From contig DGXZ01000054.1 in NCBI GenBank assembly GCA_002396485.1, positions 20,603-36,570 of the forward strand: a stretch of 15,968 nt of DNA. Direction: 5' to 3'. This stretch comes from Spartobacteria bacterium UBA5019. GTDB lineage: Bacteria; Verrucomicrobiota; Verrucomicrobiia; Chthoniobacterales; Terrimicrobiaceae. Shown in pieces: positions 1-7,279 of the stretch; the stretch's first letter is position 1, and every line of letters begins with the position of its first letter. The notes beneath the pieces are model-generated. The model worked only from the letters and a program-made list of their open reading frames with translations, was not told the DNA's origin and ran no database searches. A program made the position numbers and the translations under genes.

Positions 1-1316
1 CGCCGCATGTGAAGTTCATCTTCGCGACCACCGAGGCGCAAAAAGTCCCCGCGACCATTACCAGCCGATGCCAGCGTTTCGACCTGCGCCGGATTCCTGC
101 GCACCTGATCAAAAAGCACCTGCTTTTCATCGCGGAAAACGAGAAAATCCAGCTTGACGGCGAAGCGGCGGATGCCATCGCACGCGGAGCGGAGGGCGGA
201 TTGCGCGATGCCGAGAGCATGCTCGACCAGATGGTCGCCTTCTGCGGCAATCATATTCGGGCGGGCGATGTCATGGATGTCTTCGGCTTCACCCCGCATG
301 AGGTCGTGGTGAGCCTCGCGGATAGCCTGTTCGTGGGAAATGCCAGTGCGGCACTCGACACGGTGGCGGCGCAGTCCAACCTCGGGAAGGACCTCTCGCG
401 CCTCACGGCCGAGCTTGTGTCGCACTTGCGCGACCTGTTGGTCAGCCAGGCCACGGGTGGCGAGTGTGCGATCTCGCAAGGCAAGCTTTTGGATTTGGTG
501 GATCATTTCAGCGCGGCTGAATCCGCCATGAAGTGGGTCGCCGACAAGAAACTCCAACTCGATGTCGCCGTCATCAAAGCCCTCCACCTTTTGGATGAGA
601 CCAGCCTCACGGATGTCATTGAAACACTCACCGGCCTTTGCAACGGCGAGCCGCCTGCGCCGCGTTCGGATCGTCCCGCAAAAGTTGCTCCAATAGCGGC
701 TACGCCTCCGCCTGCTCCAGCGCCGGTTTTGCCACCAAGCCCAGCGCCTGAGTCGGCTCCCGCAGCGCCGGTCGTGAGCGCACCAGCTGAGCCGCAGCCT
801 GTGTTGGAGATTCCCAAACCGTCTCCGACTGTGGTGCGCACGCCGCCGCCTGTGGTTCCAAAGGCTACGCCCGCTCCGACTCCCGAACCCGCAGCCCCGG
901 TGGATGCCGCCCTTTGCTGGGAGCGCATTGCGGCGGAGTTTTCCAAGAATTCGGTGATCCGTTTTGGCTGGTTCCGCGAGGGTGTTTTCGACCGCCTCGA
1001 AGGTGGTCGGCTGATTGTTCGTTTTCCTGCCGTACTTCAAGAGGCCAGCAGCTCGATGTTCATGGAAAAGGGCATCAAAGACATCGAAGCCCGGCTCCTC
1101 CAGGATTTGTGTCAACCGACGAAGATCGTTTTTGAATTCGACGAGGCCCTCCATACGGCTGCGCCGGAGCCGGAGCCTGAACCCGAAGCGCCCAAAGTCG
1201 CCGAGCCTGTCGTGGAAGCCCCGCCGATGGATCCGATGGAAGAATTTCTCCATGACCCGCTGATCGAAAAAGCCCTCGAAATTTTCAAGGGCACTCTACA
1301 AACTCAAAAAACATGA
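1..1316 (+). CDS. dnaX: DNA polymerase III subunit tau/gamma, C-terminal part (5' partial)
   Basis: Clamp-loader ATPase subunit of the replicative polymerase. The reading frame is open to the left edge (first full codon at 3), so the N-terminal Walker A/B part lies outside the window. What is visible starts in the AAA+ core: the FIFATTE stretch followed by the SRC arginine-finger motif (about residues 19-21 counted from the GTG at 9), then the sensor-2 GGLRDAE motif (63-69) and the helical collar domain to about residue 210. A long proline/alanine-rich linker (about 214-298) leads to a C-terminal tau-like domain (about 300-380), an acidic EPEPEPE stretch and a final helix. The gene ends in an ATGA overlap with ybaB. 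The family assignment is firm. Whether a shorter gamma form is also made cannot be seen, because no well-placed slippery site occurs in the linker region. Confidence 0.95.
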   Translation, partial: PHVKFIFATTEAQKVPATITSRCQRFDLRRIPAHLIKKHLLFIAENEKIQLDGEAADAIARGAEGGLRDAESMLDQMVAFCGNHIRAGDVMDVFGFTPHEVVVSLADSLFVGNASAALDTVAAQSNLGKDLSRLTAELVSHLRDLLVSQATGGECAISQGKLLDLVDHFSAAESAMKWVADKKLQLDVAVIKALHLLDETSLTDVIETLTGLCNGEPPAPRSDRPAKVAPIAATPPPAPAPVLPPSPAPESAPAAPVVSAPAEPQPVLEIPKPSPTVVRTPPPVVPKATPAPTPEPAAPVDAALCWERIAAEFSKNSVIRFGWFREGVFDRLEGGRLIVRFPAVLQEASSSMFMEKGIKDIEARLLQDLCQPTKIVFEFDEALHTAAPEPEPEPEAPKVAEPVVEAPPMDPMEEFLHDPLIEKALEIFKGTLQTQKT

Positions 1317-1624
1317 ATATCGCAAAAATGATGAAGGAAGCGCAGCGCATGCAGGAACGCATGGCGGAAGCGCAGACCGCACTGGCCAGCCGCACAATCG
1401 AAGCCACCACAGGCGGAGGCAAGGTGAAGGTCTCGGCCACTGGAACGGGGGATGTGACAGCGATCAAAATCGATCCGCAGGTTGTGGATCCGAATGATGT
1501 CGAGATGCTCGAAGACCTTGTTCTCACAGCTGTGAAGCAGGCGCTTGAGGATGCGAAAAAACTGGGCAGCGATGAAATGGGCAAACTTACGGGCGGAATG
1601 AAAATTCCCGGCCTCTCGATGTAA
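1313..1624 (+). CDS. ybaB: YbaB/EbfC family nucleoid-associated protein
   Basis: Small dimeric DNA-binding protein of 103 residues, the usual length for the family. It begins with a charged helix rich in Met, Glu and Gln (MMKEAQRMQERMAEA), has a central beta segment containing GGGKVKVSATGTGDV, then the family hallmark around VVDPNDVEMLEDLV and a C-terminal GGMKIPGL tail. In other bacteria it binds DNA and often lies directly downstream of dnaX, as here. Its ATG overlaps the dnaX stop (ATGA), and its TAA shares one base with the dcd ATG. No good Shine-Dalgarno sequence precedes the start, so translation is probably coupled to dnaX. The usual third partner recR is missing from this locus. Confidence 0.93.
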   Translation: MNIAKMMKEAQRMQERMAEAQTALASRTIEATTGGGKVKVSATGTGDVTAIKIDPQVVDPNDVEMLEDLVLTAVKQALEDAKKLGSDEMGKLTGGMKIPGLSM

Positions 1625-2193
1625 TGTCAGTCTGCTCCGACCAATGGATCCGCCGCATGGCGGTTGAACGCGGCATGATCGAGCCCTTTGTGGATGGTCA
1701 GATCAAGACGACCAAATCCGGCGAGCGTGTCATCAGCTATGGACTTTCGAGCTACGGCTACGACCTCCGCGTTTCGAACGAGTTCAAGGTTTTCACAAAT
1801 GTTTTTGGAAGCGTGGTGGACCCGAAGGCTTTCGATGACCGCTCCTTTGTGGACATGCAAACCGATGTCTGCGTCGTGCCGCCGAATTCCTTCGCCCTCG
1901 CCCGGAGTGTGGAATACTTTCGAATCCCTCGCGAGGTGCTCACCATCTGCGTCGGCAAATCCACCTATGCGCGCTGCGGCATCATTGTGAATGTGACGCC
2001 CTTTGAGCCGGAGTGGGAGGGACACGTGACGCTGGAGATCTCGAACACCACGCCGCTGCCCGCCCGCATCTATGCAAACGAGGGGCTCGCACAGGTCGTG
2101 TTTTTTGAGTCCAAGGAGACTTGCGAGACGAGCTACGCCGACCGCGCCGGGAAATACATGGGCCAGCGCGGCATCACGATTCCCCGAATGTAG
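1624..2193 (+). CDS. dcd: dCTP deaminase
   Basis: Converts dCTP to dUTP and ammonia, feeding dTTP synthesis; cytoplasmic homotrimer in known members. The 189-residue length is normal. Visible motifs are SSYGYDLRVS (42-51), GKSTYARCG (111-119) with its conserved arginine, the region VTPFEPEWEGHVTLEISN (124-141) holding the catalytic glutamate (E138), and the C-terminal YMGQRGITIP (178-187) that closes over the nucleotide. The sequence resembles the alphaproteobacterial-type Dcd more than the E. coli one. The ATG shares one base with the ybaB stop (TAATG), so it is probably the last gene of a dnaX-ybaB-dcd operon. A bifunctional deaminase/dUTPase activity cannot be excluded from sequence alone. 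Confidence 0.95.
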   Translation: MSVCSDQWIRRMAVERGMIEPFVDGQIKTTKSGERVISYGLSSYGYDLRVSNEFKVFTNVFGSVVDPKAFDDRSFVDMQTDVCVVPPNSFALARSVEYFRIPREVLTICVGKSTYARCGIIVNVTPFEPEWEGHVTLEISNTTPLPARIYANEGLAQVVFFESKETCETSYADRAGKYMGQRGITIPRM

Positions 2194-2222
2194 GGCAGCC
2201 CGCGAAGGCGCGGACAGGAAAT

Positions 2223-3629
2223 ATGGAATACGACTTCGTCGTCATCGGAGGAGGCAGCGCAGGGTATGCCGGTGCGAGAACGGCGGCATCCCTCGGGCTT
2301 CGCGTGGCTGTGATCGAGGGTGGGCGCGAGGTTGGCGGGCTTTGCATTCTTCGTGGCTGCATGCCGAGCAAGTCTCTGCTCGAATCCGCAAGGCGCTTCC
2401 GCGTGCTGGCGCGCGCCGAAGAGTTTGGTCTGGCGTGTGACAATCCCCGCTTCGATGCCTCGGCGATCATTGCCCGGAAACGCCGCCTCATCGCGGAGTT
2501 CGCCGACTACCGGAAGGGCCAGCTGGAATCCGGCAGGTTTGATTTTTTTCGAGGCCGTGCGGAGTTTTTAAATGCCAATGAAGTTCGCATTGTGTCGACG
2601 GATGGCTCCTCAACGACTCTGAGGGGCAAATCCTTTCTCATCGCAACCGGTTCTGAAATATCGACGCCGCCCGTACCCGGATTGGCCGAGGCGGGTTGCC
2701 TGACGAGTGACGACATCCTCGATCTGGAGGAAATTCCGAAGTCGATCATCGTGCTCGGAGCGGGACCGGTGGCGCTGGAGATGGCCTCCTACTGCCGGGC
2801 TTTCGGGCGCGAGGTGGCCATCATTCAGCGCAGCCCGCAAATTCTGCGCGGCAGCGATCCCGATGCCGCGGCCGCTTTGGAAGAAGGTATGCGGGCGGAT
2901 GGAATCACGATTCACACGGGGACCAAACTTTTGCGCGTCGAAAGGGAAGGCGATGCCATGAGTGTCGTTTTCGAAAAAGACGGCGCTCGCAACACGATTC
3001 ATGCACAGCGCATCCTCAACGCCCTCGGCCGCACACCCGCACTGCGTGGACTGGAAGCGCTCGGTCTGGCAACGGATGGCGGGCGCATCAAGGTCGGTGC
3101 CACGCAGGCCACATCGGTCCCCGACATTTTCGCGGCAGGCGATGTGTGCGGCGGACTCGAAGTCGTTCATATCGCCATTCAGCAGGGCGAGATCGCCGCT
3201 ACCAATGCGGCCATCCACTTGGGCCGTCATAAAGGTGAACCGCCGCTCATGGACTACCGGCTGAAACTTTTCGCCGTCTTCTCGGATCCCCAATTTGCCA
3301 GCGTCGGCGCCACCGAGGCGGAGTTGGAGGCAGCGGGCATTTCCTTTCTGACGGCGACATATCCTTTCAACGACCATGGAAAATCCCTCCTCATGGGAGA
3401 GACCCACGGGCTTGTGAAACTCACGGCATCACGCGAAACCGGCGAAATATTGGGCGGCGCGGTCGTCGGCCCGGAGGCGTCCGAGCTCATCCACGAAGTC
3501 GTGATGGCCATGCGCTACCGCGCCACCGCGCGGGAGTTTGCAGCTGTCCCGCACTATCATCCCACGCTCTCGGAGATTTGGACCTATCCAGCCGAGGAGA
3601 TTGCCGATCAGATTGTCACAGACCCTTGA
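2223..3629 (+). CDS. FAD-dependent pyridine nucleotide-disulfide oxidoreductase (dihydrolipoamide dehydrogenase / mercuric reductase-like)
   Basis: Class I flavoprotein disulfide reductase of 468 residues. Domains in order: FAD-binding fold with VIGGGSAG (7-14), the redox-active pair C41/C46 in GGLCILRGCMPSK, an NAD(P)-binding fold with VLGAGPVALE (177-186), the second FAD motif FAAGDV (303-308), and a dimerisation domain ending in HPTLSE with the catalytic H446-E451 dyad. The acidic residue that usually ends the second NAD-fold strand and favours NAD is replaced by glutamine (IIQRSP), so cofactor preference is open. There is no vicinal C-terminal cysteine pair, which argues against a true mercuric reductase, and no 2-oxoacid dehydrogenase genes are nearby. 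The ATG at 2223 is chosen because the FAD motif begins just after it and AGGAA lies just upstream, although closer than usual. An in-frame ATG at 2121 would add a non-family extension overlapping dcd. Confidence 0.85.
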   Translation: MEYDFVVIGGGSAGYAGARTAASLGLRVAVIEGGREVGGLCILRGCMPSKSLLESARRFRVLARAEEFGLACDNPRFDASAIIARKRRLIAEFADYRKGQLESGRFDFFRGRAEFLNANEVRIVSTDGSSTTLRGKSFLIATGSEISTPPVPGLAEAGCLTSDDILDLEEIPKSIIVLGAGPVALEMASYCRAFGREVAIIQRSPQILRGSDPDAAAALEEGMRADGITIHTGTKLLRVEREGDAMSVVFEKDGARNTIHAQRILNALGRTPALRGLEALGLATDGGRIKVGATQATSVPDIFAAGDVCGGLEVVHIAIQQGEIAATNAAIHLGRHKGEPPLMDYRLKLFAVFSDPQFASVGATEAELEAAGISFLTATYPFNDHGKSLLMGETHGLVKLTASRETGEILGGAVVGPEASELIHEVVMAMRYRATAREFAAVPHYHPTLSEIWTYPAEEIADQIVTDP

Positions 3630-4617
3630 GGAGGCTGTGCAAGTGCTCCGGGATCGCGCGCAGGCCGCGTGCGTAGCGGTTGTCCTGAACTCCGTCGAGT
3701 TGTGCGACTGCTTCGGTGATGAGTCTGTTGGCGATAGCCTTTGCATTATCGATCGTTCCCGCCTCTTGAAGAATGGCAGTGAGGGCGGATGAGCTTCCAG
3801 GCTCGTCATTGAGCAGTATGTCGCGAAGGGTGCTGACATCCTTTCCAGATTGGAGCATCAGCAGCACGGGGAGGGTGAATTTTCCTTTTTGAAGATCGGT
3901 GCCGAGCGTTTTGCCGGTCTCCTCCTCATTGCCGGCGAAGTCGAGGATATCGTCATAGATCTGGTAGGCCACGCCGAGCTTGGTTCCAAATGTTCTGAAA
4001 GATCCGATCACAGCGGGGCTGGCCTCGCTGATGAAAGCGCCCAGCTCGCAGGCTGCGGTGAAGAGGGCGGCCGTCTTCATTTCGATGATTCGGTAGTAGT
4101 CGGCCGTGGTCAGCTTGAGGTCGAAGCGGCGCTGGGTCTGAATGATCTCGCCGGAGCAAACCTCGGAGGCGGCGTCCGCGATGCGTCGGCAGATGTCGCT
4201 GTTGCTGAAATTTGTGGAAAGCTTGAGCGCGTGGGCGAAGAGCACATCGCCGAGGAGGACGCTGATGGAGTTGCCCCATTTGGCATTGGCGGAGGGCTGG
4301 TCTCTGCGGAGTTCCGCGCCGTCGATGATGTCATCGTGCACGAGAGTTGCGATGTGGATGAGCTCAAGGATCACTGCGAGATCCACATGGCCGGGGGTGA
4401 TTTTTCCCGTGGCCCCGGCGGATAGAAGCGCCAGAGCAGGTCTCAGGCGTTTACCGCCCGCGCCACAGATGTATGAGACATAGCCCTCCACAGCGGGATC
4501 GAACGATTTCGCTTGGGCGCGGATGCGTTCCTCAACCGTGTAGAGGTGTGGATTGATGAGTTCAAATGCCTCGGCGAAGGAGAGGGACTCGGAGTGGCGC
4601 GTAGTGGATGTAGGCAT
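3616..4617 (-). CDS. Polyprenyl diphosphate synthase (long-chain, trans type)
   Basis: Condenses isopentenyl diphosphate units onto an allylic starter to make the side chain of a respiratory quinone or similar lipid. At 333 residues it has the usual length. It carries GGKRLRP (54-60), the first aspartate-rich motif DDIID (95-99) and the second, DDILD (222-226), followed by GKTLGTDLQKGKFTLP. The residues four and five positions before the first aspartate motif are small (Thr and Ala), which in this family usually permits long products, so an octaprenyl- or heptaprenyl-type synthase is more likely than farnesyl diphosphate synthase. It lies 12 bases downstream of the short-chain dehydrogenase on the same strand. 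Its 3' end overlaps the convergent flavoprotein gene by 14 bases. Exact chain length cannot be read from sequence. Confidence 0.9.
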   Translation of the reverse strand: MPTSTTRHSESLSFAEAFELINPHLYTVEERIRAQAKSFDPAVEGYVSYICGAGGKRLRPALALLSAGATGKITPGHVDLAVILELIHIATLVHDDIIDGAELRRDQPSANAKWGNSISVLLGDVLFAHALKLSTNFSNSDICRRIADAASEVCSGEIIQTQRRFDLKLTTADYYRIIEMKTAALFTAACELGAFISEASPAVIGSFRTFGTKLGVAYQIYDDILDFAGNEEETGKTLGTDLQKGKFTLPVLLMLQSGKDVSTLRDILLNDEPGSSSALTAILQEAGTIDNAKAIANRLITEAVAQLDGVQDNRYARGLRAIPEHLHSLLKGL

Positions 4618-4629
4618 CGGACGGATATT

Positions 4630-5442
4630 CTAAAAAGATGCGGCTTTTGCAGTGAGAATGCGGCGGACGATACAAAAGGGAATGACAAGAGCCATGGTAA
4701 CGGCTGCCGCGAGCAGTGGACCGGGAATGATGCGGGCGCGGTCATTGGCCACGGCGCGGAGGCCATCGCGCACGGCTTCCGCTGCGGAAACCACAAAGGC
4801 CGGGAAGGTTTCAAAATGGGAGGAGGAGTCCTCTTCTCCCGGCCGGGTCGCGATATCGAAAAACTCGGTCGGCACGGGTCCCGGGCAGAGAGCGGTGACG
4901 GTGATACCTCTCGGCCGCAATTCTATGGCAAGGGCCTCCGACAGGCTGGTGACATACGCTTTTGTCGCCGAGTAAACCGCCATGTTTGGCAGAGGAAAAA
5001 ATCCCGCCACGCTGCTGACATTGAGAATGGCCGCTCGGCCACGGACAAGCATTCCTCCCACAAGTAGGTGGGTCAAATGGGTGAGCGCGGTGATATTGAG
5101 ATCGATCATCTCCTGCACGCGGGTCCAGTCGCTGGACTCGAAATGCCCGTGATCGCCGAGGCCTGCGTTGTTGATGAGAAAATTGATATCAAGCTTCTCA
5201 TTGGCGAGCCAGTCAGCCAGGGCTTGCCGTCGGTCGGAGCGGGTGAGATCTGCCTCGAAGACGCGGATATCGAGTTGGGGGTGGATCGAACGAAGCGTCG
5301 AGGCGAGTTCCTCCAGAAGGTCTTTGCGCCGGGCCACCAGAACGAGGCGCGAGGCGAGCGGGGCGAGTTGGCGCGCGAATTCCGCTCCTAGTCCGGAGGA
5401 TGCTCCTGTGATCAGTGCCGTGCAGCCTTCAAAAAATTTCAT
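4630..5442 (-). CDS. Short-chain dehydrogenase/reductase with C-terminal hydrophobic segment
   Basis: Classical SDR of 270 residues. It has the nucleotide-binding TGASSGLG (12-19), NNAG (91-94), catalytic Ser in NVSS (about 143), YxxxK as Y157/K161, and the PGPVPTEF motif after the active site. Basic residues ARRK after the second strand suggest NADPH rather than NADH. The last 30 residues form a hydrophobic stretch (about 239-259, GPLLAAAVTMALVIPFCIV) followed by arginines, a probable membrane anchor or membrane-associated helix that is not part of the core fold. The substrate is unknown; the neighbouring prenyl synthase and membrane tail make a lipid-like substrate possible but unproven. 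No ribosome binding site directly precedes the ATG, which overlaps the stop of a 10-codon reading frame. Confidence 0.88.
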   Translation of the reverse strand: MKFFEGCTALITGASSGLGAEFARQLAPLASRLVLVARRKDLLEELASTLRSIHPQLDIRVFEADLTRSDRRQALADWLANEKLDINFLINNAGLGDHGHFESSDWTRVQEMIDLNITALTHLTHLLVGGMLVRGRAAILNVSSVAGFFPLPNMAVYSATKAYVTSLSEALAIELRPRGITVTALCPGPVPTEFFDIATRPGEEDSSSHFETFPAFVVSAAEAVRDGLRAVANDRARIIPGPLLAAAVTMALVIPFCIVRRILTAKAASF

Positions 5443-5471
5443 GATGTGTGAGCGGATGATGGTCGGCCCAT
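5439..5471 (-). CDS. Possible 10-codon leader ORF coupled to the short-chain dehydrogenase
   Basis: On the minus strand a GGGAGG sequence (5481-5486) lies nine bases before an ATG at 5471. This opens a short frame reading MGRPSSAHTS, and its TGA overlaps the ATG of the downstream dehydrogenase as ATGA. The dehydrogenase start has no purine-rich site of its own, so ribosomes loading at this leader could deliver translation to it. The peptide has no recognisable regulatory codon run and resembles no known leader. It may be a chance frame in the 111-base gap. The evidence is only spacing and the overlap. Confidence 0.35.
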   Translation of the reverse strand: MGRPSSAHTS

Positions 5472-5480
5472 GTGAACTTG

Positions 5481-5486
5481 CCTCCC
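5481..5486 (-). promoter_or_regulatory. Shine-Dalgarno-like site in the gap before the dehydrogenase
   Basis: GGGAGG on the minus strand, nine bases before the ATG of the 10-codon frame and too far (38 bases) from the dehydrogenase ATG to serve it directly. The rest of the 5443-5553 gap shows no convincing promoter hexamers and no terminator hairpin with a T run. Confidence 0.45.
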
Positions 5487-5553
5487 TTTTAATCTACGAG
5501 TGGGAGTTCTAGCTGGTTTCCCGATATTGTGCGGAGAAAGGCGAGCGGTGTCC

Positions 5554-6402
5554 TCACACGATTTTTTCCACCGAGATACTTGTGGCAATGCTGCTGGCAG
5601 ATGGCGTGCTGCTGTAGTAGGCGCCGCTGATTGGTGCAACATCATCATGTCGGCGCCCCACTGCGGTGGCAACGAAGTGGTGGTCTGCGAGCACGCCGTT
5701 GGTCGGATCCATGCCAATCCAACCCGCTCCCGGCAGGCAGGCTTCGACCCAGAGGTGCATGGCGCTGGAAGCGCGTTTTTCGGACTCTGGCTTATCGCCT
5801 TCCCAGACAAAACCACTAACGAGTCGAGCGGCCACGCCATTTTGGCGGAGGCTTTCCGTGAGGAGTGCCGCAAAGTCTCGGCAGGAGCCGCAGGCTTTTT
5901 TCAATGTCTCTTCCGGCGTAAGAGGCATCCCGTGCGGTCTCGCCTCATACTCAATATTATCGAAAATCCAGTGGTTGAAATTGAGAATTGTCTCCACCGT
6001 TGGGCGCGGACCGGAGGGTGCGAGAGGTGCTGGAAGTTTGCATCTGGTCACCGGCGCGAGATACGGAGCAAGAATCGCGAGCTCGTCCTCGGTATATTGG
6101 GGCGGAACATGCAGTGCATGTGACTCCAGCAGAAAGTGGAAAGGGTTTTTCTCCTTCACTTCAAGATCGAGTTCCACACGAAAGGGAAGCGTCTCCGACA
6201 TCTCAGGGTAGAAACAATAGGCGATGTGGTTGTCGAAGAGGTCCTGCCGGAACTGCACATCGGCACCTGATTGGGTTTCGAAATGGATGCTCTCGACCTT
6301 GACGGACAAGTCGATGCGAGGAAAAATTCGCGCATGGTGTGGTGAAAATGACACCTTGCCCTCGTAGGTGTAGACCGATTCTTTTTTGATTTTGAGTTTC
6401 AT
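5554..6402 (-). CDS. Transglutaminase-like cysteine-fold protein (second of a tandem pair)
   Basis: Protein of 282 residues with a transglutaminase/protease-like domain in its second half. The likely catalytic triad is complete: C174 in GSCRDFAALL, H216 in MHLWVEA and D232 in GMDPTNG. The N-terminal half (about 1-100) looks like the beta-rich domain that precedes the catalytic domain in bacterial members. No signal peptide or membrane helix is visible, so it should act in the cytoplasm. Its ATG overlaps the stop of the upstream transglutaminase gene (ATGA), so the two are probably translated together. Bacterial members of this family are thought to be peptidases or amide-bond remodelling enzymes more often than protein crosslinkers; the substrate is unknown. 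Confidence 0.88.
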   Translation of the reverse strand: MKLKIKKESVYTYEGKVSFSPHHARIFPRIDLSVKVESIHFETQSGADVQFRQDLFDNHIAYCFYPEMSETLPFRVELDLEVKEKNPFHFLLESHALHVPPQYTEDELAILAPYLAPVTRCKLPAPLAPSGPRPTVETILNFNHWIFDNIEYEARPHGMPLTPEETLKKACGSCRDFAALLTESLRQNGVAARLVSGFVWEGDKPESEKRASSAMHLWVEACLPGAGWIGMDPTNGVLADHHFVATAVGRRHDDVAPISGAYYSSTPSASSIATSISVEKIV

Positions 6403-7277
6403 GACTTTTCAAGAATTCGCTGCATGTTCACATGCACTTTCAGCTTTTGCGAGGCTGAACCTTTGAAAGTTCCCCGCACGGGAGCGGCGTCGATAAAGTC
6501 TCGGCCCACGGCGACTGAGACATGCTGCTCCCCGCACCACTGGTTGTTTGTGGGATCCAGCGCCACCCAGGTCATGCCTGGCACCAGAACCTCCACCCAC
6601 GCATGTGTGGCCAGAGATCCGACCAGGCGCTTGCGGGAGGGATCGACGGAAACGGCCGACTCGGACTCGATGTAGCCGCACACATAGCGGCAGGGAATGC
6701 GAGCGGCTCGCAGGACGCTGATCATCACATGAGCAAAATCCTGGCAGACGCCTTCGCGTTTTTTCCAGATCAGGAAAAGAGGTGTCTCGATCTCCGTCGA
6801 ACCCGAGCGGTATTTGAACTCCCGGTAAATCGTTTTGTTCAGCTCATCGAGGGCTCCTCCGAGCGGGCGGCTCGCGCGCAGGATTTCCCTCGCCCATGCG
6901 ATGGACTCCCTCACAAGAGGGATGGCCTCTGTCGGTTGCAGGTAATCAAAAACACCTGTTCCGGATTTTAAAATCTGCCGGGCCTCAGCAATGGTGAGTT
7001 CGAGTCCACGCTCTGGCAGAATGCGAGGGAGCGTGCGGACGGCCAAACGGTTCGTCACTTTGAGTTGCCGGTGGCGCAATGTCATCGAGTAGAAAGTTGT
7101 CCGGTTTCCGAAATAGTCGATGTAGTCGGAGGCCTCCGCGGCGGGTTGAAATTCGATGCGGTGGCGGAGAACATCCTGTTCAGGCCTGACAGGCGGCGTG
7201 AGCCGCACTTCAAGGTAAGCCTCCATGGCCGTGTCTGCGTAAACATAGCCCGTGGTGTGAACAATGTTGAACAGCAT
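6399..7277 (-). CDS. Transglutaminase family protein with bacterial N-terminal domain (first of a tandem pair)
   Basis: Protein of 292 residues. Residues 1-80 match the bacterial transglutaminase-like N-terminal region (HTTGYVYADTAMEAYLEVRLTPP). The catalytic domain follows with C178 in GVCQDFAHVM, H225 in THAWVEV and D241 in ALDPTNN, a complete triad. The tail VAVGRDFIDAAPVRGTFKG is typical of proteins encoded with circularly permuted ATP-grasp and alpha-E proteins. No signal peptide is seen. The start lies two bases after the stop of the ATP-grasp/alpha-E gene with no ribosome binding site of its own, pointing to translational coupling. It is clearly related to, but well diverged from, the next gene. 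A peptidase or amide-hydrolysing role on the product of the upstream gene is an inference from comparative genomics. Confidence 0.92.
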   Translation of the reverse strand: MLFNIVHTTGYVYADTAMEAYLEVRLTPPVRPEQDVLRHRIEFQPAAEASDYIDYFGNRTTFYSMTLRHRQLKVTNRLAVRTLPRILPERGLELTIAEARQILKSGTGVFDYLQPTEAIPLVRESIAWAREILRASRPLGGALDELNKTIYREFKYRSGSTEIETPLFLIWKKREGVCQDFAHVMISVLRAARIPCRYVCGYIESESAVSVDPSRKRLVGSLATHAWVEVLVPGMTWVALDPTNNQWCGEQHVSVAVGRDFIDAAPVRGTFKGSASQKLKVHVNMQRILEKS

Positions 7278-7279
7278 GG

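Noticed and set aside
110..116. C AAA AAG in the dnaX frame, resembling the dnaX -1 frameshift signal
   Set aside because: It lies inside the AAA+ domain, far upstream of the linker where gamma-type truncation occurs, and the first base is not A; a slip here would destroy the ATPase core.
503..946. Long Gly/Ala-rich frame on the minus strand opposite the dnaX linker
   Set aside because: It mirrors the proline/alanine-rich linker of dnaX, has no recognisable domain and is a composition artefact.
2121..2222. N-terminal extension of the flavoprotein starting inside dcd
   Set aside because: The 34 extra residues are arginine-rich out-of-frame dcd sequence and precede the conserved FAD-binding start; AGGAA lies just before the ATG at 2223.
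3617..3639. Inverted repeat CACAG...CTGTG at the convergent gene ends as a bidirectional terminator
   Set aside because: Only five outer base pairs with an imperfect interior and no T run on either strand; not enough to call a terminator.
3850..4425. 191-codon plus-strand frame opposite the prenyl synthase gene
   Set aside because: Antisense shadow of a well-supported gene with both aspartate-rich motifs; no domain recognised.
5443..5553. Promoter or terminator in the 111-base gap (TAGATT as -10; CTCCC/GGGAG repeat)
   Set aside because: No matching -35 at proper spacing, and the repeat has five base pairs with a long loop and no T run.
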